The notes: generated by a model not told the origin, from the letters alone. Shown: positions 34,677-44,588, counted from the first letter of the stretch. The stretch: DNA of 64,000 nucleotides from Clostridiales bacterium (GCA_023663185.1 JAMPHY010000001.1:438994-502993), one strand, 5' to 3'. Translations and numbers: made by a program.

Positions 34677-36938
34677 ATGGCAGTTAAAGAGTTTGCAGCA
34701 GGAACAATGCTTATTCAGAGCGGACAGCCGCTTACTGCTTTGCATGTAATTACAAAAGGTTCCGTGCGCGCCTCATATCCCGGAGGCGAATTTTATCTGC
34801 GAAAAGGCGATGTAATAGGAGTCTGCGGAATTAATTATGATTCATATGTCATTACTTATCAAGCGGTAGAGGATACTGCGCTTGCAACATATCCTTGCAC
34901 TGGTGAGCGTTTAGCTACCATTCTCAGCGCTAAATCAGACCTGCCGAATATACTTGTGTCATCGCTTTTCAGGCAAATCAACGACATAATCGACCAATAT
35001 GAAATGATGCGTTTTGACTGCGACAATTTTTATCAGTATCTACAAACAAGCTACTCAGAATATTGCCGTTTTTCTACCGTACACGGACTGGCTGCGCGTG
35101 CGCTGCCCGGACTTGAATCCATCTCGGAGCTTAAGTTAGAGGAAGATGTACCGGACTGGCTGCAAGGATACTATGCCAAGTTAAAACCACTCGTTGAAGG
35201 TATGCAAAACAAATATCAGAGCGCGGACTTTATACGCGGCATTTTGTTAAATTCAAGCCACGACGTCCACCATATACTGAACATATGCCGCGCTATGTAT
35301 GAATATAAGGCGGATATCGCCAATCTGCTTATGAATGAAAACCGTCTCGATTTCTTCGACCTGTATGCAAGTATACTTTATAGGATAGGTGCGAATGACA
35401 ATGATTCCACGGCTATCACAGCCGCCATCAGCAAGATGATGATTCAGCTTGAAAGTCAGGATTCCATTGACAAAGACATGTACCGTGAACGTATAAACGA
35501 GTATAAAGAGAAGCTCAACTCTATCGATGAGATAGTCGAGGCGCATCAGGAGCAGGCTTCCGCTGCCGAAGCGATGAACCTTACCGACTCTTTGAATGCG
35601 ATTCTTACCTATGCAGAATGCGACGACGAGACCACCGCTAACTTCAGGGCATGTATAGATAAGTACAATAAGATGACGGATAAAAACGCTTCCGACGACG
35701 CTGCAAGAAAACTGCGTCTGACAATTACCAAGCTTTTCTATCAGGTATATGAAAAAGCGTTCTTTAAGAGCCTTTCAGATAACAATATTCCTAGAATAGT
35801 CAAAATGTTCTTCAATTTTGGCTATATGGACGAAAAGCTTGCCGGACTTGAAAACGCGGCGTACCTATACTCAATCGTGGATATGATTCCCAGCGATCCG
35901 GCTCTTGGAGTCTATACGGTCTATGAATGGCTAAAAGCGATTTATGAGGGAGACAAAATACCGAGCCGTAACGAATTTGACAACGACTATCCCGCATATG
36001 TGCGCGAATTGAAGATAAACGGCAAGATAGCGGCAGCCGACGAAGCAAGAATGCTTAGCGATAAAAAAGAACAAGTAATATTTGAGCTTAACAACATGAT
36101 AGCAAGCGTCAACAAGATGACCTTCGGGCGCATAAGCATATTCTCGCCGGTATTTTCGGAAAGCAACGTACTTAAAGATTTATCCGAATCGCTTGTATCC
36201 GCCGATAAAGTGCGTAAAAGCCTCGACAATCTCCGTCAGATTGACTTTGGCGCATACTATAGGGAAACTATGTACAGCAGGCCTGATGTTGGCATTGGCA
36301 AAGAATCAATTGATGTAGAAGTCCTTCCCGATGTTATACTGACGCCGAATGTGGGCGTCCGCGGCGTAATGTGGCAGGAAATTGAAGGACGCAAGCGTAC
36401 CTCACCCGCGCGTATGATGGTCTCTATCTTCCAGATGGAAGATTTGAACAGTATATTAGTCCGTCTTACCGGCGAATACCGCTGGGAGATGTGCAAGCGT
36501 ATTCAGGGCGCGCGCTGGAACGATGTTTCGGAACCTTCGCTTACCAGCGAATACTTCGATTATATCCAGTTCTATAAGAAGAACAGAGACCTTTCCGCCG
36601 ATGCCAAGGATAAAATCAAAATCGCTATGCAGAAGGCGAAAAACAGCTATAAAGAAATGTATGTCCGCGATTATGTGTCATGGATTATATACGAGGGCGC
36701 CGGTTCGCCGCGTCTTAACAAGGTAGCGCGCACCATTCTGTTTACGCACTGTCCTTTTGCCAAAGAAATCCGCGACAGACTTAAGATAAACCCATTGTAT
36801 AAAGACATGATGGAGCGTTATGACATCAAGCTTTCACAGAAGCTTCACCACATGGATAACCTGATACAGAAGCTTAAAAACACCGGCGTAGAAACTCCGG
36901 AAGAAATCACGACGCAGAGGGCGTTTTTGCAGAAGTAG
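34677..36938 (+). CDS. large protein with an N-terminal cyclic-nucleotide-binding-like domain
   Basis: A 753-aa cytoplasmic protein. Residues ~1-85 have the jelly-roll pattern of a CNBD (AAGTMLIQSGQPLTALHVITKGSVRASY, in part, then LRKGDVIGVCG). The remaining ~650 residues are helical and charged, without an enzyme motif I know. No DNA-binding helix-turn-helix is seen. AGGGGG precedes ATG 34677 by 8 bases. An out-of-frame 30-codon ORF begins at 34657 with an even better site (GGAGGG) and overlaps the start. The gene is monocistronic. It may be a signal-dependent scaffold; function unknown. Confidence 0.75.
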   Translation: MAVKEFAAGTMLIQSGQPLTALHVITKGSVRASYPGGEFYLRKGDVIGVCGINYDSYVITYQAVEDTALATYPCTGERLATILSAKSDLPNILVSSLFRQINDIIDQYEMMRFDCDNFYQYLQTSYSEYCRFSTVHGLAARALPGLESISELKLEEDVPDWLQGYYAKLKPLVEGMQNKYQSADFIRGILLNSSHDVHHILNICRAMYEYKADIANLLMNENRLDFFDLYASILYRIGANDNDSTAITAAISKMMIQLESQDSIDKDMYRERINEYKEKLNSIDEIVEAHQEQASAAEAMNLTDSLNAILTYAECDDETTANFRACIDKYNKMTDKNASDDAARKLRLTITKLFYQVYEKAFFKSLSDNNIPRIVKMFFNFGYMDEKLAGLENAAYLYSIVDMIPSDPALGVYTVYEWLKAIYEGDKIPSRNEFDNDYPAYVRELKINGKIAAADEARMLSDKKEQVIFELNNMIASVNKMTFGRISIFSPVFSESNVLKDLSESLVSADKVRKSLDNLRQIDFGAYYRETMYSRPDVGIGKESIDVEVLPDVILTPNVGVRGVMWQEIEGRKRTSPARMMVSIFQMEDLNSILVRLTGEYRWEMCKRIQGARWNDVSEPSLTSEYFDYIQFYKKNRDLSADAKDKIKIAMQKAKNSYKEMYVRDYVSWIIYEGAGSPRLNKVARTILFTHCPFAKEIRDRLKINPLYKDMMERYDIKLSQKLHHMDNLIQKLKNTGVETPEEITTQRAFLQK

Positions 36939-36942
36939 TCTA

Positions 36943-36985
36943 AATCCCCTGCAAGTGCCAAATCTATTGGCATTTACAGGGGATT
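36943..36985. terminator. bidirectional terminator between convergent genes
   Basis: AATCCCCTG...TGCCA pairs with TGGCA...CAGGGGATT. A second TCCCCTG at ~36991 could pair with the same CAGGGGA arm instead. It separates the CNBD gene from the anti-sigma gene. Confidence 0.65.
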
Positions 36986-37028
36986 AACTTTCCCCTGTTA
37001 TATTTTGTTACATCTTAAACTAACTAAT

Positions 37029-37637
37029 TTATTCTGCATTAGATATCTGCAATGTGCCCTCTTCCAATTTGACAATCACTTCAAGATATCGGTTTTCATC
37101 ATTTAAAGGACTTCCCCAGCTAACAGAATTAGTATTGTGTGTAAAATTATTATGGTACTGCAAATTATATAGAGTGATTTTTTGACCGCATACTTCATTT
37201 TGGTCATTAAAAACATCTTCATTTTTTGAATCAAAGGAAAGCGATTTCCCAGCTTCTATTTCCAAAATGATATAAGCATATTCTCCATCTGTTTCTGTTG
37301 ATAGCGCTATATTATCTTTCGTAACTGGATAACCGATACTCGTATAAAGCATTACTGCAATAAACAACAACGCAGATACAAGACATACACCGGCTACCAT
37401 TTTGAGAATCTTTTTGACAATTTTCTTTTTTACCGACATTATTACAATTGTGTCATTTTCTCTTTGCGTGGTCCCTGCCTCAACAATTTGCCCGCCCGAT
37501 TTTAAACATTCAAGTTCTGCGGCGCAATCGGAACAGTTTTCAATGTGTTCTCTTACAAATGCCGCTGTATCCTCACTCACCATCTTTTCAAAATACAATG
37601 GTAATACATCACGGACGATACTACACTCTTTTTTCAT
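37029..37637 (-). CDS. anti-sigma factor with zinc-finger (zf-HC2) domain
   Basis: A 202-aa single-pass membrane protein. The N-terminal H-x3-C-x2-C zinc motif is HIENCSDCAAEL, with an upstream cysteine (KKECSIVRDVLPLYFE). A transmembrane helix (MVAGVCLVSALLFIAVMLY) leads to a ~90-residue outside domain. Its start overlaps the ECF sigma gene by 17 bases. It would hold the sigma factor at the membrane until a signal releases it. Confidence 0.9.
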   Translation of the reverse strand: MKKECSIVRDVLPLYFEKMVSEDTAAFVREHIENCSDCAAELECLKSGGQIVEAGTTQRENDTIVIMSVKKKIVKKILKMVAGVCLVSALLFIAVMLYTSIGYPVTKDNIALSTETDGEYAYIILEIEAGKSLSFDSKNEDVFNDQNEVCGQKITLYNLQYHNNFTHNTNSVSWGSPLNDENRYLEVIVKLEEGTLQISNAE

Positions 37638-38127
37638 TATTGATTTCCTCCAATCTGCTTTGTATCATTTTTCTTGCTCGATGGTAGGTAACGCAAGCCC
37701 AATTATCAGTCTTGCCATATAGGGCGCCTATTTCCTTAAAAGATAATTCTCCAAACACGCGCCACATAAAAACTTCCTTGTAAGGATTGGACATTGTATG
37801 TAAGACCTTTCGTATTTGCTGTACTTCTTCCCGTATTCCAAGCTGTTCTTCAACGGAAACATTAGAATCAGCTACATTCTGCAATTCAGCTTCATCAACA
37901 TTTACAATTCTATTACTCCGTTTCAAATACGAATAGTAAGCGTTTTTGGCAATTTGACAAAGCCATACACGCATATCACATTCACCGCGAAAGTCCCCGA
38001 TAGATTTCATTGCTTTTAAAAAAGTTTCACTCGTAATCTCCTCAGCAATATGTTCATTCCCTGAAAGTTTTAGGATATAGAGATATACCGGCTTAAAATA
38101 GGTTCTGTAAATCTGTTCAAACTCCAT
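37621..38127 (-). CDS. ECF-type RNA polymerase sigma factor
   Basis: A 168-aa sigma-70 family protein. Region 2 is FEQIYRTYFKPVYLYILKLSGNEHIAEEITSETFLKAM (read as two motifs) with the RVWLCQIAKNAYYSYLKR -10-recognition helix; region 4 is YKEVFMWRVFGELSFKEIGALYGKTDNWACVTYHRAR. ATG 38127 follows an AAGGGGGTGG site and is preferred over 38148. It is paired with the anti-sigma gene, and autoregulation is likely. Confidence 0.93.
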   Translation of the reverse strand: MEFEQIYRTYFKPVYLYILKLSGNEHIAEEITSETFLKAMKSIGDFRGECDMRVWLCQIAKNAYYSYLKRSNRIVNVDEAELQNVADSNVSVEEQLGIREEVQQIRKVLHTMSNPYKEVFMWRVFGELSFKEIGALYGKTDNWACVTYHRARKMIQSRLEEINNEKRV

Positions 38128-38242
38128 TACTCTACCACCCCCTTCCATTTGTAAGACTCCATAAATAGTAAAACCTTACAAAAATTTTTCACCCATAGCA
38201 TACCATAGTATGTGTGGTGGCTTATTGCATTTTATTAAAAGT

Positions 38243-38316
38243 ATGAACAAAATAAAGGAAGAAGGTGACTCTGCTTATTTTCAAGCTTGGAACCCTCTTC
38301 CTTTTATTTTCATACA
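38243..38316. repeat. long hairpin element, copy 1
   Basis: An inverted repeat with arms of ~20 bases (ATAAAGGAAGA...TCTTCCTTTTAT) and a ~25-base loop containing GACTCTGCTTATTTT. It matches copy 2 at 38990-39062 in all but a few bases over ~70. Here the arms have one mismatch and one bulge, but outer GTATG/CATAC bases still pair. It may act as a terminator for the flanking genes. Confidence 0.75.
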
Positions 38317-38352
38317 CACTACTTAACTTTTATCTACATATAACCGCTACTT

Positions 38353-38865
38353 TCACCATTCAATATTAAATAATTCATCAAAATCTATTTTAATATGGGG
38401 GAAATGAACTATTTTCAACTCGTCTTTATTGTTTTCCGTAATCGTTTTCCACAAATAATATTTTGGCGTTTCCTTTTCATCATAATCAAGATTGTATATT
38501 TCAACTTGCCTTTTATTCCAATTAACAATCCAATATTCATTTATTTCCTGCTCTCTGTATAATTCCATTTTTTCGCCGCGGTCATATTTTTCTGTGGAAT
38601 CTGATAATACCTCCATAACAAATTGAGGAGCATTGACAAATGAATTGCCACGTCTTGATCTTATCTGACAATTTATAGTCGTATCCGGAATAACCCTTTT
38701 TTCATCACCTGATTTTGTATACCATTTATACTGGACATTATCAGGGAAAACACGGCACATACTATTTTTTAACTGAGATGACACTATTGAACAAAAATTA
38801 GCAATTATCATTGAATGTTCAATATATGCCCCCGCCATATCCGTTATCTGTATATTTAAATCCAT
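38353..38865 (-). CDS. Uma2 family (PD-(D/E)XK fold) protein
   Basis: A 170-aa protein of the Uma2/DUF820 family, a putative endonuclease fold common in many copies per genome. The active-site pattern is present: VIPDTTINCQ, APQFVMEVLSDSTEKYDRGEKMELYR and EINEYWIVNWNKRQVEIY. Biological role is unknown. GGGAG lies 9 bases before the start. The gene is flanked by two near-identical long hairpins about 750 bases apart, which marks it as a unit. A second, distant Uma2 gene lies at 51969. Confidence 0.85.
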   Translation of the reverse strand: MDLNIQITDMAGAYIEHSMIIANFCSIVSSQLKNSMCRVFPDNVQYKWYTKSGDEKRVIPDTTINCQIRSRRGNSFVNAPQFVMEVLSDSTEKYDRGEKMELYREQEINEYWIVNWNKRQVEIYNLDYDEKETPKYYLWKTITENNKDELKIVHFPHIKIDFDELFNIEW

Positions 38866-38989
38866 TGATTAATCTCCCTTATTTATATTAATGTCTGACT
38901 AAATAGTTACGTTTAACTACATAGTTAATTCTATCATAAATCTAAGGATGAATAAAGTATAAATGTTAAAAAGAAAGAGTTCATTAAAG

Positions 38990-39062
38990 GTGTGAACAAA
39001 ATAAAGGAAGAGGGTGACTCTGCTTATTTTTAAGCTTGGAACCCTCTTCCTTTATTTTGTTT
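38990..39062. repeat. long hairpin element, copy 2 (perfect arms)
   Basis: AACAAAATAAAGGAAGAGGGT (38996-39015 in its core) pairs perfectly with the arm 39041-39062. Inside, GCTTA-TTTT-TAAGC forms a second stem. The stem of more than 20 bp makes this much longer than an ordinary terminator; it lies just after the OFA transporter gene. Confidence 0.8.
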
Positions 39063-39088
39063 ACGCCTTATTTAAAATTTCATAATCG

Positions 39089-40438
39089 CTATTTCTTATC
39101 CTTATCCGCCGGCTTTACCAAAACCATACAGACCACTAAAGCGATTATATACAACACTACCGTTGCATACAGCACTGTCTGGTATCCGGTCGGATTGACC
39201 GTAATCATTTCCACGCTGCCGTCTGCAAGTTCGTGCGCGATTTCAATAGGATTTCCAAAGTGGTTTACAATGAATGTAGCCATCTGGTTTCCTGTCAGTC
39301 CGGCAAAAGCCCATGCCGAAAGGGTAATTCCATGTATCGCACTAATGCTTCCCATTCCGTAATGGTCCGAAAGAAGCGTAGGCACATTGGAGAAACCGCC
39401 GCCGTATCCTGCATTTACTACAAAAATCAAACCTAATACCAGAACCACCAGAAGCACATTGCCTTCTCCGTTCTTGATTCCGCCTGTAAGAATTACAATC
39501 GCCGTAAATGCGATGGAAAGAATAAATATCAGCTTATAGATAGTATTCCTGTCCTTCATAGTATCCGCCCATGCGGAAAATCCCAGACGTCCGCCGGCAT
39601 TAAATATAGCCGATACGGTAGAGATAATTCCAACTGCACCCGCCAGACCGATACATTTAACAATCATTTTTTCCTGTGAAATTAAAGCAAGTCCGCAGGT
39701 GATATTGATGTAGAACATCAGCCAGATTCCGATATAATTGGTTATAGGTCTGGTCTTTATCACAGACATAATACTCTGACGCTCTTCTTTGGACTGTGGC
39801 TCATGCCAATCATCAGGTTTCTTAAGCAGCAGATGTCCTACGAACATCATCACAAAATAAACTACCGCCAGAATAAGAAACATCTTATAGATACCACCGT
39901 CGCCAAGATTATCGAGCATAGCCTGCATAATCGGGCTTGCGATAGCCTTCGCCGCGCCAAAACCTGCAACGGCAAGACCTGTTGCAAGACCTTTTCTGTC
40001 TTTAAACCAAAGCATCAGCGTTTTGACCGGAGACAGATAACCTGTTCCAAGTCCGATACCCATAATGAAGCCGTAGCATATGTAAATTCCGATAAGCGCT
40101 AAAGCGCTGCCCTTATGCGCGCCGCCATAATAAATAAAGTATCCGGTGCCCGCCATTCCGACTGCAAAGCATATAGCTGCAATTAAAGACGACTTATGAA
40201 TGTCCTTCTCAACTACATTGCCCAGAAACGCCGCCGACATTCCGAGAAAAAATATCGCGAAACTGAACGCCCACTCTGTCGCGCCCTTAGTTGCGCCGAT
40301 ATAGTCCGCTATTTCCTGACTGAAAATAGACCAGCAGTATACAGTACCTATACTGCAGTGAAGCAGTAATGCGGGAACTGCGGCACGAATCCACTTATTA
40401 CTGCGCCAGCCCCCTGTTTTTTTTGCATCTTCTTTCAT
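39089..40438 (-). CDS. OFA family major facilitator (oxalate/formate antiporter-like)
   Basis: A 449-aa MFS protein with 12 predicted helices. Family features include LLHCSIGTVYCWSIFSQEI, GTGYLSPVKTLMLWFKDRKGLATGLAVAGFGAAKAIASP (two adjacent motifs) and FNAGGRLGFSAWADTMKDR. OFA members exchange small carboxylates such as oxalate, formate or lactate. No oxalate-degrading genes are adjacent, so the substrate is open. ATG 40438 has AGGAAGG 6 bases upstream and is preferred over a TTG 6 bases earlier. Confidence 0.9.
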   Translation of the reverse strand: MKEDAKKTGGWRSNKWIRAAVPALLLHCSIGTVYCWSIFSQEIADYIGATKGATEWAFSFAIFFLGMSAAFLGNVVEKDIHKSSLIAAICFAVGMAGTGYFIYYGGAHKGSALALIGIYICYGFIMGIGLGTGYLSPVKTLMLWFKDRKGLATGLAVAGFGAAKAIASPIMQAMLDNLGDGGIYKMFLILAVVYFVMMFVGHLLLKKPDDWHEPQSKEERQSIMSVIKTRPITNYIGIWLMFYINITCGLALISQEKMIVKCIGLAGAVGIISTVSAIFNAGGRLGFSAWADTMKDRNTIYKLIFILSIAFTAIVILTGGIKNGEGNVLLVVLVLGLIFVVNAGYGGGFSNVPTLLSDHYGMGSISAIHGITLSAWAFAGLTGNQMATFIVNHFGNPIEIAHELADGSVEMITVNPTGYQTVLYATVVLYIIALVVCMVLVKPADKDKK

Positions 40439-40544
40439 ACTCAACCTTCCTTTGTTTCAGATTTGGCAATATGAATATTGTCATAAAAAACTAATATTAC
40501 TTTACACTAAAAGAGCACATTTTTCAATCATATTTTTATCATAT

Positions 40545-42146
40545 CTATTTAAGCACACATATCGAACACGCCGGCAGCGTAAGCGTCCCATTTTTCAAGG
40601 TAACTACTTCACCATGCAACGTCATATATCCGCGGATTGCCATATTTTCATAGTCTGAACCTGATAAAGACAGCGTCATTTCTTCGTCGGAGTTATTATA
40701 AGCAATTCCAATTACGCTGCCTTCCCACGTCTTAGTGATAAAGGCAAGATAGCCGTCCGTCAGCGAATCCACAATCTCAATTTTCCCTCTTGCAATCTCA
40801 GGGTTTTCGTTACGCAGTCTAACGGCGCGTTTATAGTAATTAAGAAGCGACGCCTCATCTTCAAGCTGCTGTTCCACGCCCGGAAATGACATAGTAACAT
40901 CGGAATCGGCGTCCTTAGGTCCGTCCGTTATTCCCGTTGTATCAGTATCCGACCATATCATCGGCAGACGTTTGTTTTCGTCCTTATTTCCCTTACTCTT
41001 CATGCCAATTTCTTCCCCATAGTATACGAAAGGACTCCCGCTCATAGTCATAAGCAGCCCACACGCCATCTTAAGATCGTCTTCGTTGCTCTGCAAAGCG
41101 TTTGCCACACGCCCCATATCATGATTTGTTATAAAAGGCGCGTCAATATAATCAGGATTTACCGCGGAAAAATCTTCCTGATATTTTAACATCGCCTGAA
41201 CAAACGACGCTGCTTTAGTAGTACCCTTTGCCGTACCGATGATTTTTCCTTCGGCATTGCCTGCGTCAAAGTTAAACATACTCGGAGTCATGCTGGCATA
41301 ATATGAGGCAATCGTAGGCTCTCCCGTCCAGACCTCAGATACCATATAAAAATCCGGATTCAGACTCTTACAGTATGTGAACAGCCAGTTAAGCGTCTGC
41401 GTATTAAAATCGGTATCTCCTTCTTCAAAATGCATTGCCGCGTCCATTCTAAAACCGTCCACTCCAAGCTCTATCCAAAATTTAGCAATATCCTCAAACT
41501 CCTTTTTAAGTTCGCCGCAGGCAAAATTCAAATCCGGCATCTCCGACCAGAACTCGCCCTCATAGTACCATGAAGTTCCGCTTACGTTGTACCAGCTTGC
41601 GCTTACCTGTTCTTTAGAAAAATGATAATAATCCACATACGGACACTCAGACAAATCCGGCTCCTCATTTTCTTCAAGTCCGCTCAAATAAGCGCAGGCT
41701 TCTTTAAACCACTCATGCTGACTGGAAGAATGATTCATAACAAGATCAATGATAAGGCGAATCCCGCGCGCATGACATTCATCAACCAGTGTCTTAAAAT
41801 CGTCCAACGTACCGTATGCCTCATCAATGCTATAATAATCCGTCACATCATACTTATGATATGTAGGCGACGGCATAACCGGCATCAGCCAGATACCGTT
41901 AAAACCCATATCCGCAACATAATCCAACTTCTCTACAACTCCTTTTAAGTCCCCTATCCCGTCGCCGTCCGAGTCATAGAAAGAATACACGAATATTTCA
42001 TAATAATTCCTGTAATTATCATCAATAACATTAAGCTCCTGCTCATAATCATACTTATAAGCCGCCCCCTTGTCCCCACAGCTTGACAGCACGGAAATAA
42101 TAAGCATGAGTATACATATGACACTTATTTGTCGTTTTCCTTTCAT
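40545..42146 (-). CDS. GH13 alpha-amylase family lipoprotein
   Basis: A 533-aa extracellular lipoprotein. The signal peptide ends in the lipobox LSSC (Cys ~22). The TIM barrel has the four GH13 regions: DLVMNHSS, GFRMDAAMHF (nucleophile D235), MVSEVWTGEP (acid E271) and FITNHDMGR (D343). The DSDGDGIGDLKG calcium-type loop near the N terminus suggests an oligo-1,6-glucosidase/amylase subgroup acting on short alpha-glucans. It follows the ABC importer genes on the same strand. Confidence 0.93.
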   Translation of the reverse strand: MKGKRQISVICILMLIISVLSSCGDKGAAYKYDYEQELNVIDDNYRNYYEIFVYSFYDSDGDGIGDLKGVVEKLDYVADMGFNGIWLMPVMPSPTYHKYDVTDYYSIDEAYGTLDDFKTLVDECHARGIRLIIDLVMNHSSSQHEWFKEACAYLSGLEENEEPDLSECPYVDYYHFSKEQVSASWYNVSGTSWYYEGEFWSEMPDLNFACGELKKEFEDIAKFWIELGVDGFRMDAAMHFEEGDTDFNTQTLNWLFTYCKSLNPDFYMVSEVWTGEPTIASYYASMTPSMFNFDAGNAEGKIIGTAKGTTKAASFVQAMLKYQEDFSAVNPDYIDAPFITNHDMGRVANALQSNEDDLKMACGLLMTMSGSPFVYYGEEIGMKSKGNKDENKRLPMIWSDTDTTGITDGPKDADSDVTMSFPGVEQQLEDEASLLNYYKRAVRLRNENPEIARGKIEIVDSLTDGYLAFITKTWEGSVIGIAYNNSDEEMTLSLSGSDYENMAIRGYMTLHGEVVTLKNGTLTLPACSICVLK

Positions 42147-42222
42147 AATAAAACCTCTCTCCTATATAAAAACGGTAGTCATTACAACTACCGTTTCTAC
42201 ATCTATCCTTATTTCACATTCA

Positions 42223-43089
42223 TTACCCCTTAACAGCGCCGCCAGTAACACCTTCAACATAGTATTTCTGCAAGCACATGAAGAGAATAGTAACAGGTAC
42301 GGCTACAAGCACACCGCCCGCACAGAACCTTGTGTAGTAACCCATATAGTCATGTGTCCATACCCATCTGGTTAAAGCTACTGCCACGTTATAGCTGTCT
42401 GAATGTCCGAAGGCAACATATGAAGCGAATACATAATCGCACCACGGAGCCATGAACGCAACCAGTGCTGAATAAATGATAATCGGCTTCGACATCGGGA
42501 TAATCATGGTAAAGAATACCCTTGCCCTAGAAGCGCCGTCAATTCTCGCCGCTTCATCAAGCGCTTTGGGAATCGTATCAAAATATCCCTTCGTAACGTA
42601 ATATCCCATACCTGAACTTGCTACCGAAACCAGAATCAAGCCCGGTATAGCTCCCGCCTGTGTCAAGCCAAACTGCTTAAGCAGGAAATAGAGACAAATC
42701 ATGGACAGGAATCCGGGGAACATACCCAAAATCAGCCAAAATCTCATCAGGAAAGTACGTCCTTTAAAACGCATACGCGACAAAGCATAGCTGACGCACA
42801 ATACGATAATTGTCTGCAGCACTGATACGAAACATGCAATAATCAGCGTATTTCCATACCAACGTACAAACTTGCTTTCGTTGCTGAACAGGAAGGTGTA
42901 CGAATCCAGTGAAAACTGCTTAGGCAGCAAGTAATCCACCATTCCGCCGCCTGCCTCGTTATAAGAACGAAAGCTTTGCAAAACCAAGCCCACAAACGGA
43001 GCAAGCCAGATAATGCTGATGAGAATAAGCACAATATATGTGATTGCATTTCCTATAGCTCTTTTCTTTTTCATTGAACCACTAGTCAT
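42223..43089 (-). CDS. sugar ABC transporter permease (MalG-like)
   Basis: A 288-aa permease with six helices and the EAA loop DEAARIDGASRARVFFTMIIPMSKP (broken as EAA...G). It pairs with the MalF-like subunit, whose stop overlaps its start by one base (TAATG). CUT1-family importers bring in di- and oligosaccharides. No ATPase gene is in the cluster, so a shared MsmK-type ATPase probably drives it. Confidence 0.93.
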   Translation of the reverse strand: MTSGSMKKKRAIGNAITYIVLILISIIWLAPFVGLVLQSFRSYNEAGGGMVDYLLPKQFSLDSYTFLFSNESKFVRWYGNTLIIACFVSVLQTIIVLCVSYALSRMRFKGRTFLMRFWLILGMFPGFLSMICLYFLLKQFGLTQAGAIPGLILVSVASSGMGYYVTKGYFDTIPKALDEAARIDGASRARVFFTMIIPMSKPIIIYSALVAFMAPWCDYVFASYVAFGHSDSYNVAVALTRWVWTHDYMGYYTRFCAGGVLVAVPVTILFMCLQKYYVEGVTGGAVKG

Positions 43090-44507
43090 TATTGGAATCC
43101 CTCCTCATCTTTTACTGATGGCAGCATATTGTAAACAATCAGTGAGATTACTGCCGTAACCACGAATACCATAATACCGATAACCGCCGCCATACGATAG
43201 TTTGTATCGTCTACAGTCATCTTATACAGCCATGTGATAAGCAAATCCGTATGTCCGGCTTTATTGGTAAGCTCCATCGTAGTCGGACCGCCTTGCGTCA
43301 ACAGATAGATTACGTTGAAGTTATTCAAGTTGCCCGTATACTGTGTAAGCAGGAACGGACCTGTTACAAACAGCATGTAAGGAAGCGTAATGCTGCGGAA
43401 CATCTGGAAAGCATTGGCACCGTCAATCCTTGCGCTCTCATACAAGTCTTCCGGAATGTTCATCAAAAGTCCTGTCGTAATCAACATCGTGTAAGGAATA
43501 CCTATCCAAAGGTTGATAACTATAATCATTATCTTAGCAAGCGTAGGATTCGTCCAGAACGGAATAGCGCTCTTAATTACTCCCCACTTCATCAGGCACA
43601 TATTAACCAAACCGTCGCTTCCGAACAGCTTACACATATACAAAAGCGATACAAACTGAGGAACAGCAATGGTTACAACCAAGATAGTTCTCCAGAGTTT
43701 CTTAAATTTAATCCCTTTTTTATTTATCATAATCGCAACGCCCATACCTAAGAAATAGGTAAGGAATGTTGCAAAGAAAGCCCATACCAATGTCCAAACC
43801 AGCACGGTAACGAATGAAGAACCCATTCCTGTAGAGCCAAGTGAGAACAAATTCTTAAAGTTTTCCAAGCCTACCCATTGGAAAAGGTTGGTAGGCGGCT
43901 GGTGCTCTGCGTCATAATTTGTAAATGCGATACAAATCATGAAGATTATTGGCAGCACGGTGAACACAAATATTCCTAAGACCGGCAGCGCCAACAGAGT
44001 CTTATCAAAGTTAGAATCAAGCAGCGAATGTAAATCCTGTTTGATTGTAGGAAGCTCTTTTCCCTCAGCAAGCAGCTTTTCTTCGTTATAATTCTCTTTT
44101 ACATTCATTCTCCATACAAAAAGGAATGCAAAAATAATAATTATCGACAAAACACTATATAACAAAATGAAGAAGCTGTTGTCATTGTATGAATAGGTTC
44201 CGTTATCGTTAAGCACCCTCGCGACAGTTCCTAAGGTTCCGAGGTCTTTCAGGTAATTCCAGCCAAAGCCTATCATATATGCAAAAAACAGCACTTCTAA
44301 TACAAGAAAAGCACAGCCTCTTAAAAACTGCTTACGCATAATAGGTCCAAAGCCCATGATTAAATATGAGACTTTTGTCTTCCAATCCCCTTTTGTAAAG
44401 GTCGTGCCAATTTCCTTAAAGTCATTCCCCAATCCAATAAAAAATTTTCCGACCGAATTTCCACTGCTCTTTTTTGCCGCATTTCCGGAATTCGTATCTT
44501 TACCCAT
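43089..44507 (-). CDS. sugar ABC transporter permease (MalF-like)
   Basis: A 472-aa permease. It has the long N-terminal extension and extra helices of MalF, the ARIDGANAFQMFRSITLPYM EAA loop, and FTNYDAEHQPPTNLFQWVGL in the periplasmic-type loop region. ATG 44507 follows GGGAGGG; a GTG-type longer frame from 44525 is less likely. Between the binding protein and MalG, it belongs to one importer operon. MalF- and GanP-type permeases are hard to tell apart by eye, so the sugar may be maltodextrin or galactan oligosaccharide. Confidence 0.92.
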   Translation of the reverse strand: MGKDTNSGNAAKKSSGNSVGKFFIGLGNDFKEIGTTFTKGDWKTKVSYLIMGFGPIMRKQFLRGCAFLVLEVLFFAYMIGFGWNYLKDLGTLGTVARVLNDNGTYSYNDNSFFILLYSVLSIIIIFAFLFVWRMNVKENYNEEKLLAEGKELPTIKQDLHSLLDSNFDKTLLALPVLGIFVFTVLPIIFMICIAFTNYDAEHQPPTNLFQWVGLENFKNLFSLGSTGMGSSFVTVLVWTLVWAFFATFLTYFLGMGVAIMINKKGIKFKKLWRTILVVTIAVPQFVSLLYMCKLFGSDGLVNMCLMKWGVIKSAIPFWTNPTLAKIMIIVINLWIGIPYTMLITTGLLMNIPEDLYESARIDGANAFQMFRSITLPYMLFVTGPFLLTQYTGNLNNFNVIYLLTQGGPTTMELTNKAGHTDLLITWLYKMTVDDTNYRMAAVIGIMVFVVTAVISLIVYNMLPSVKDEEGFQ

Positions 44508-44588
44508 ATTTATAATCCCTCCCAACTGTGAAGAATAATACAGATGTAGTCCCTTACGGAACTACATCTGCGTAGAACTAATTATTAA

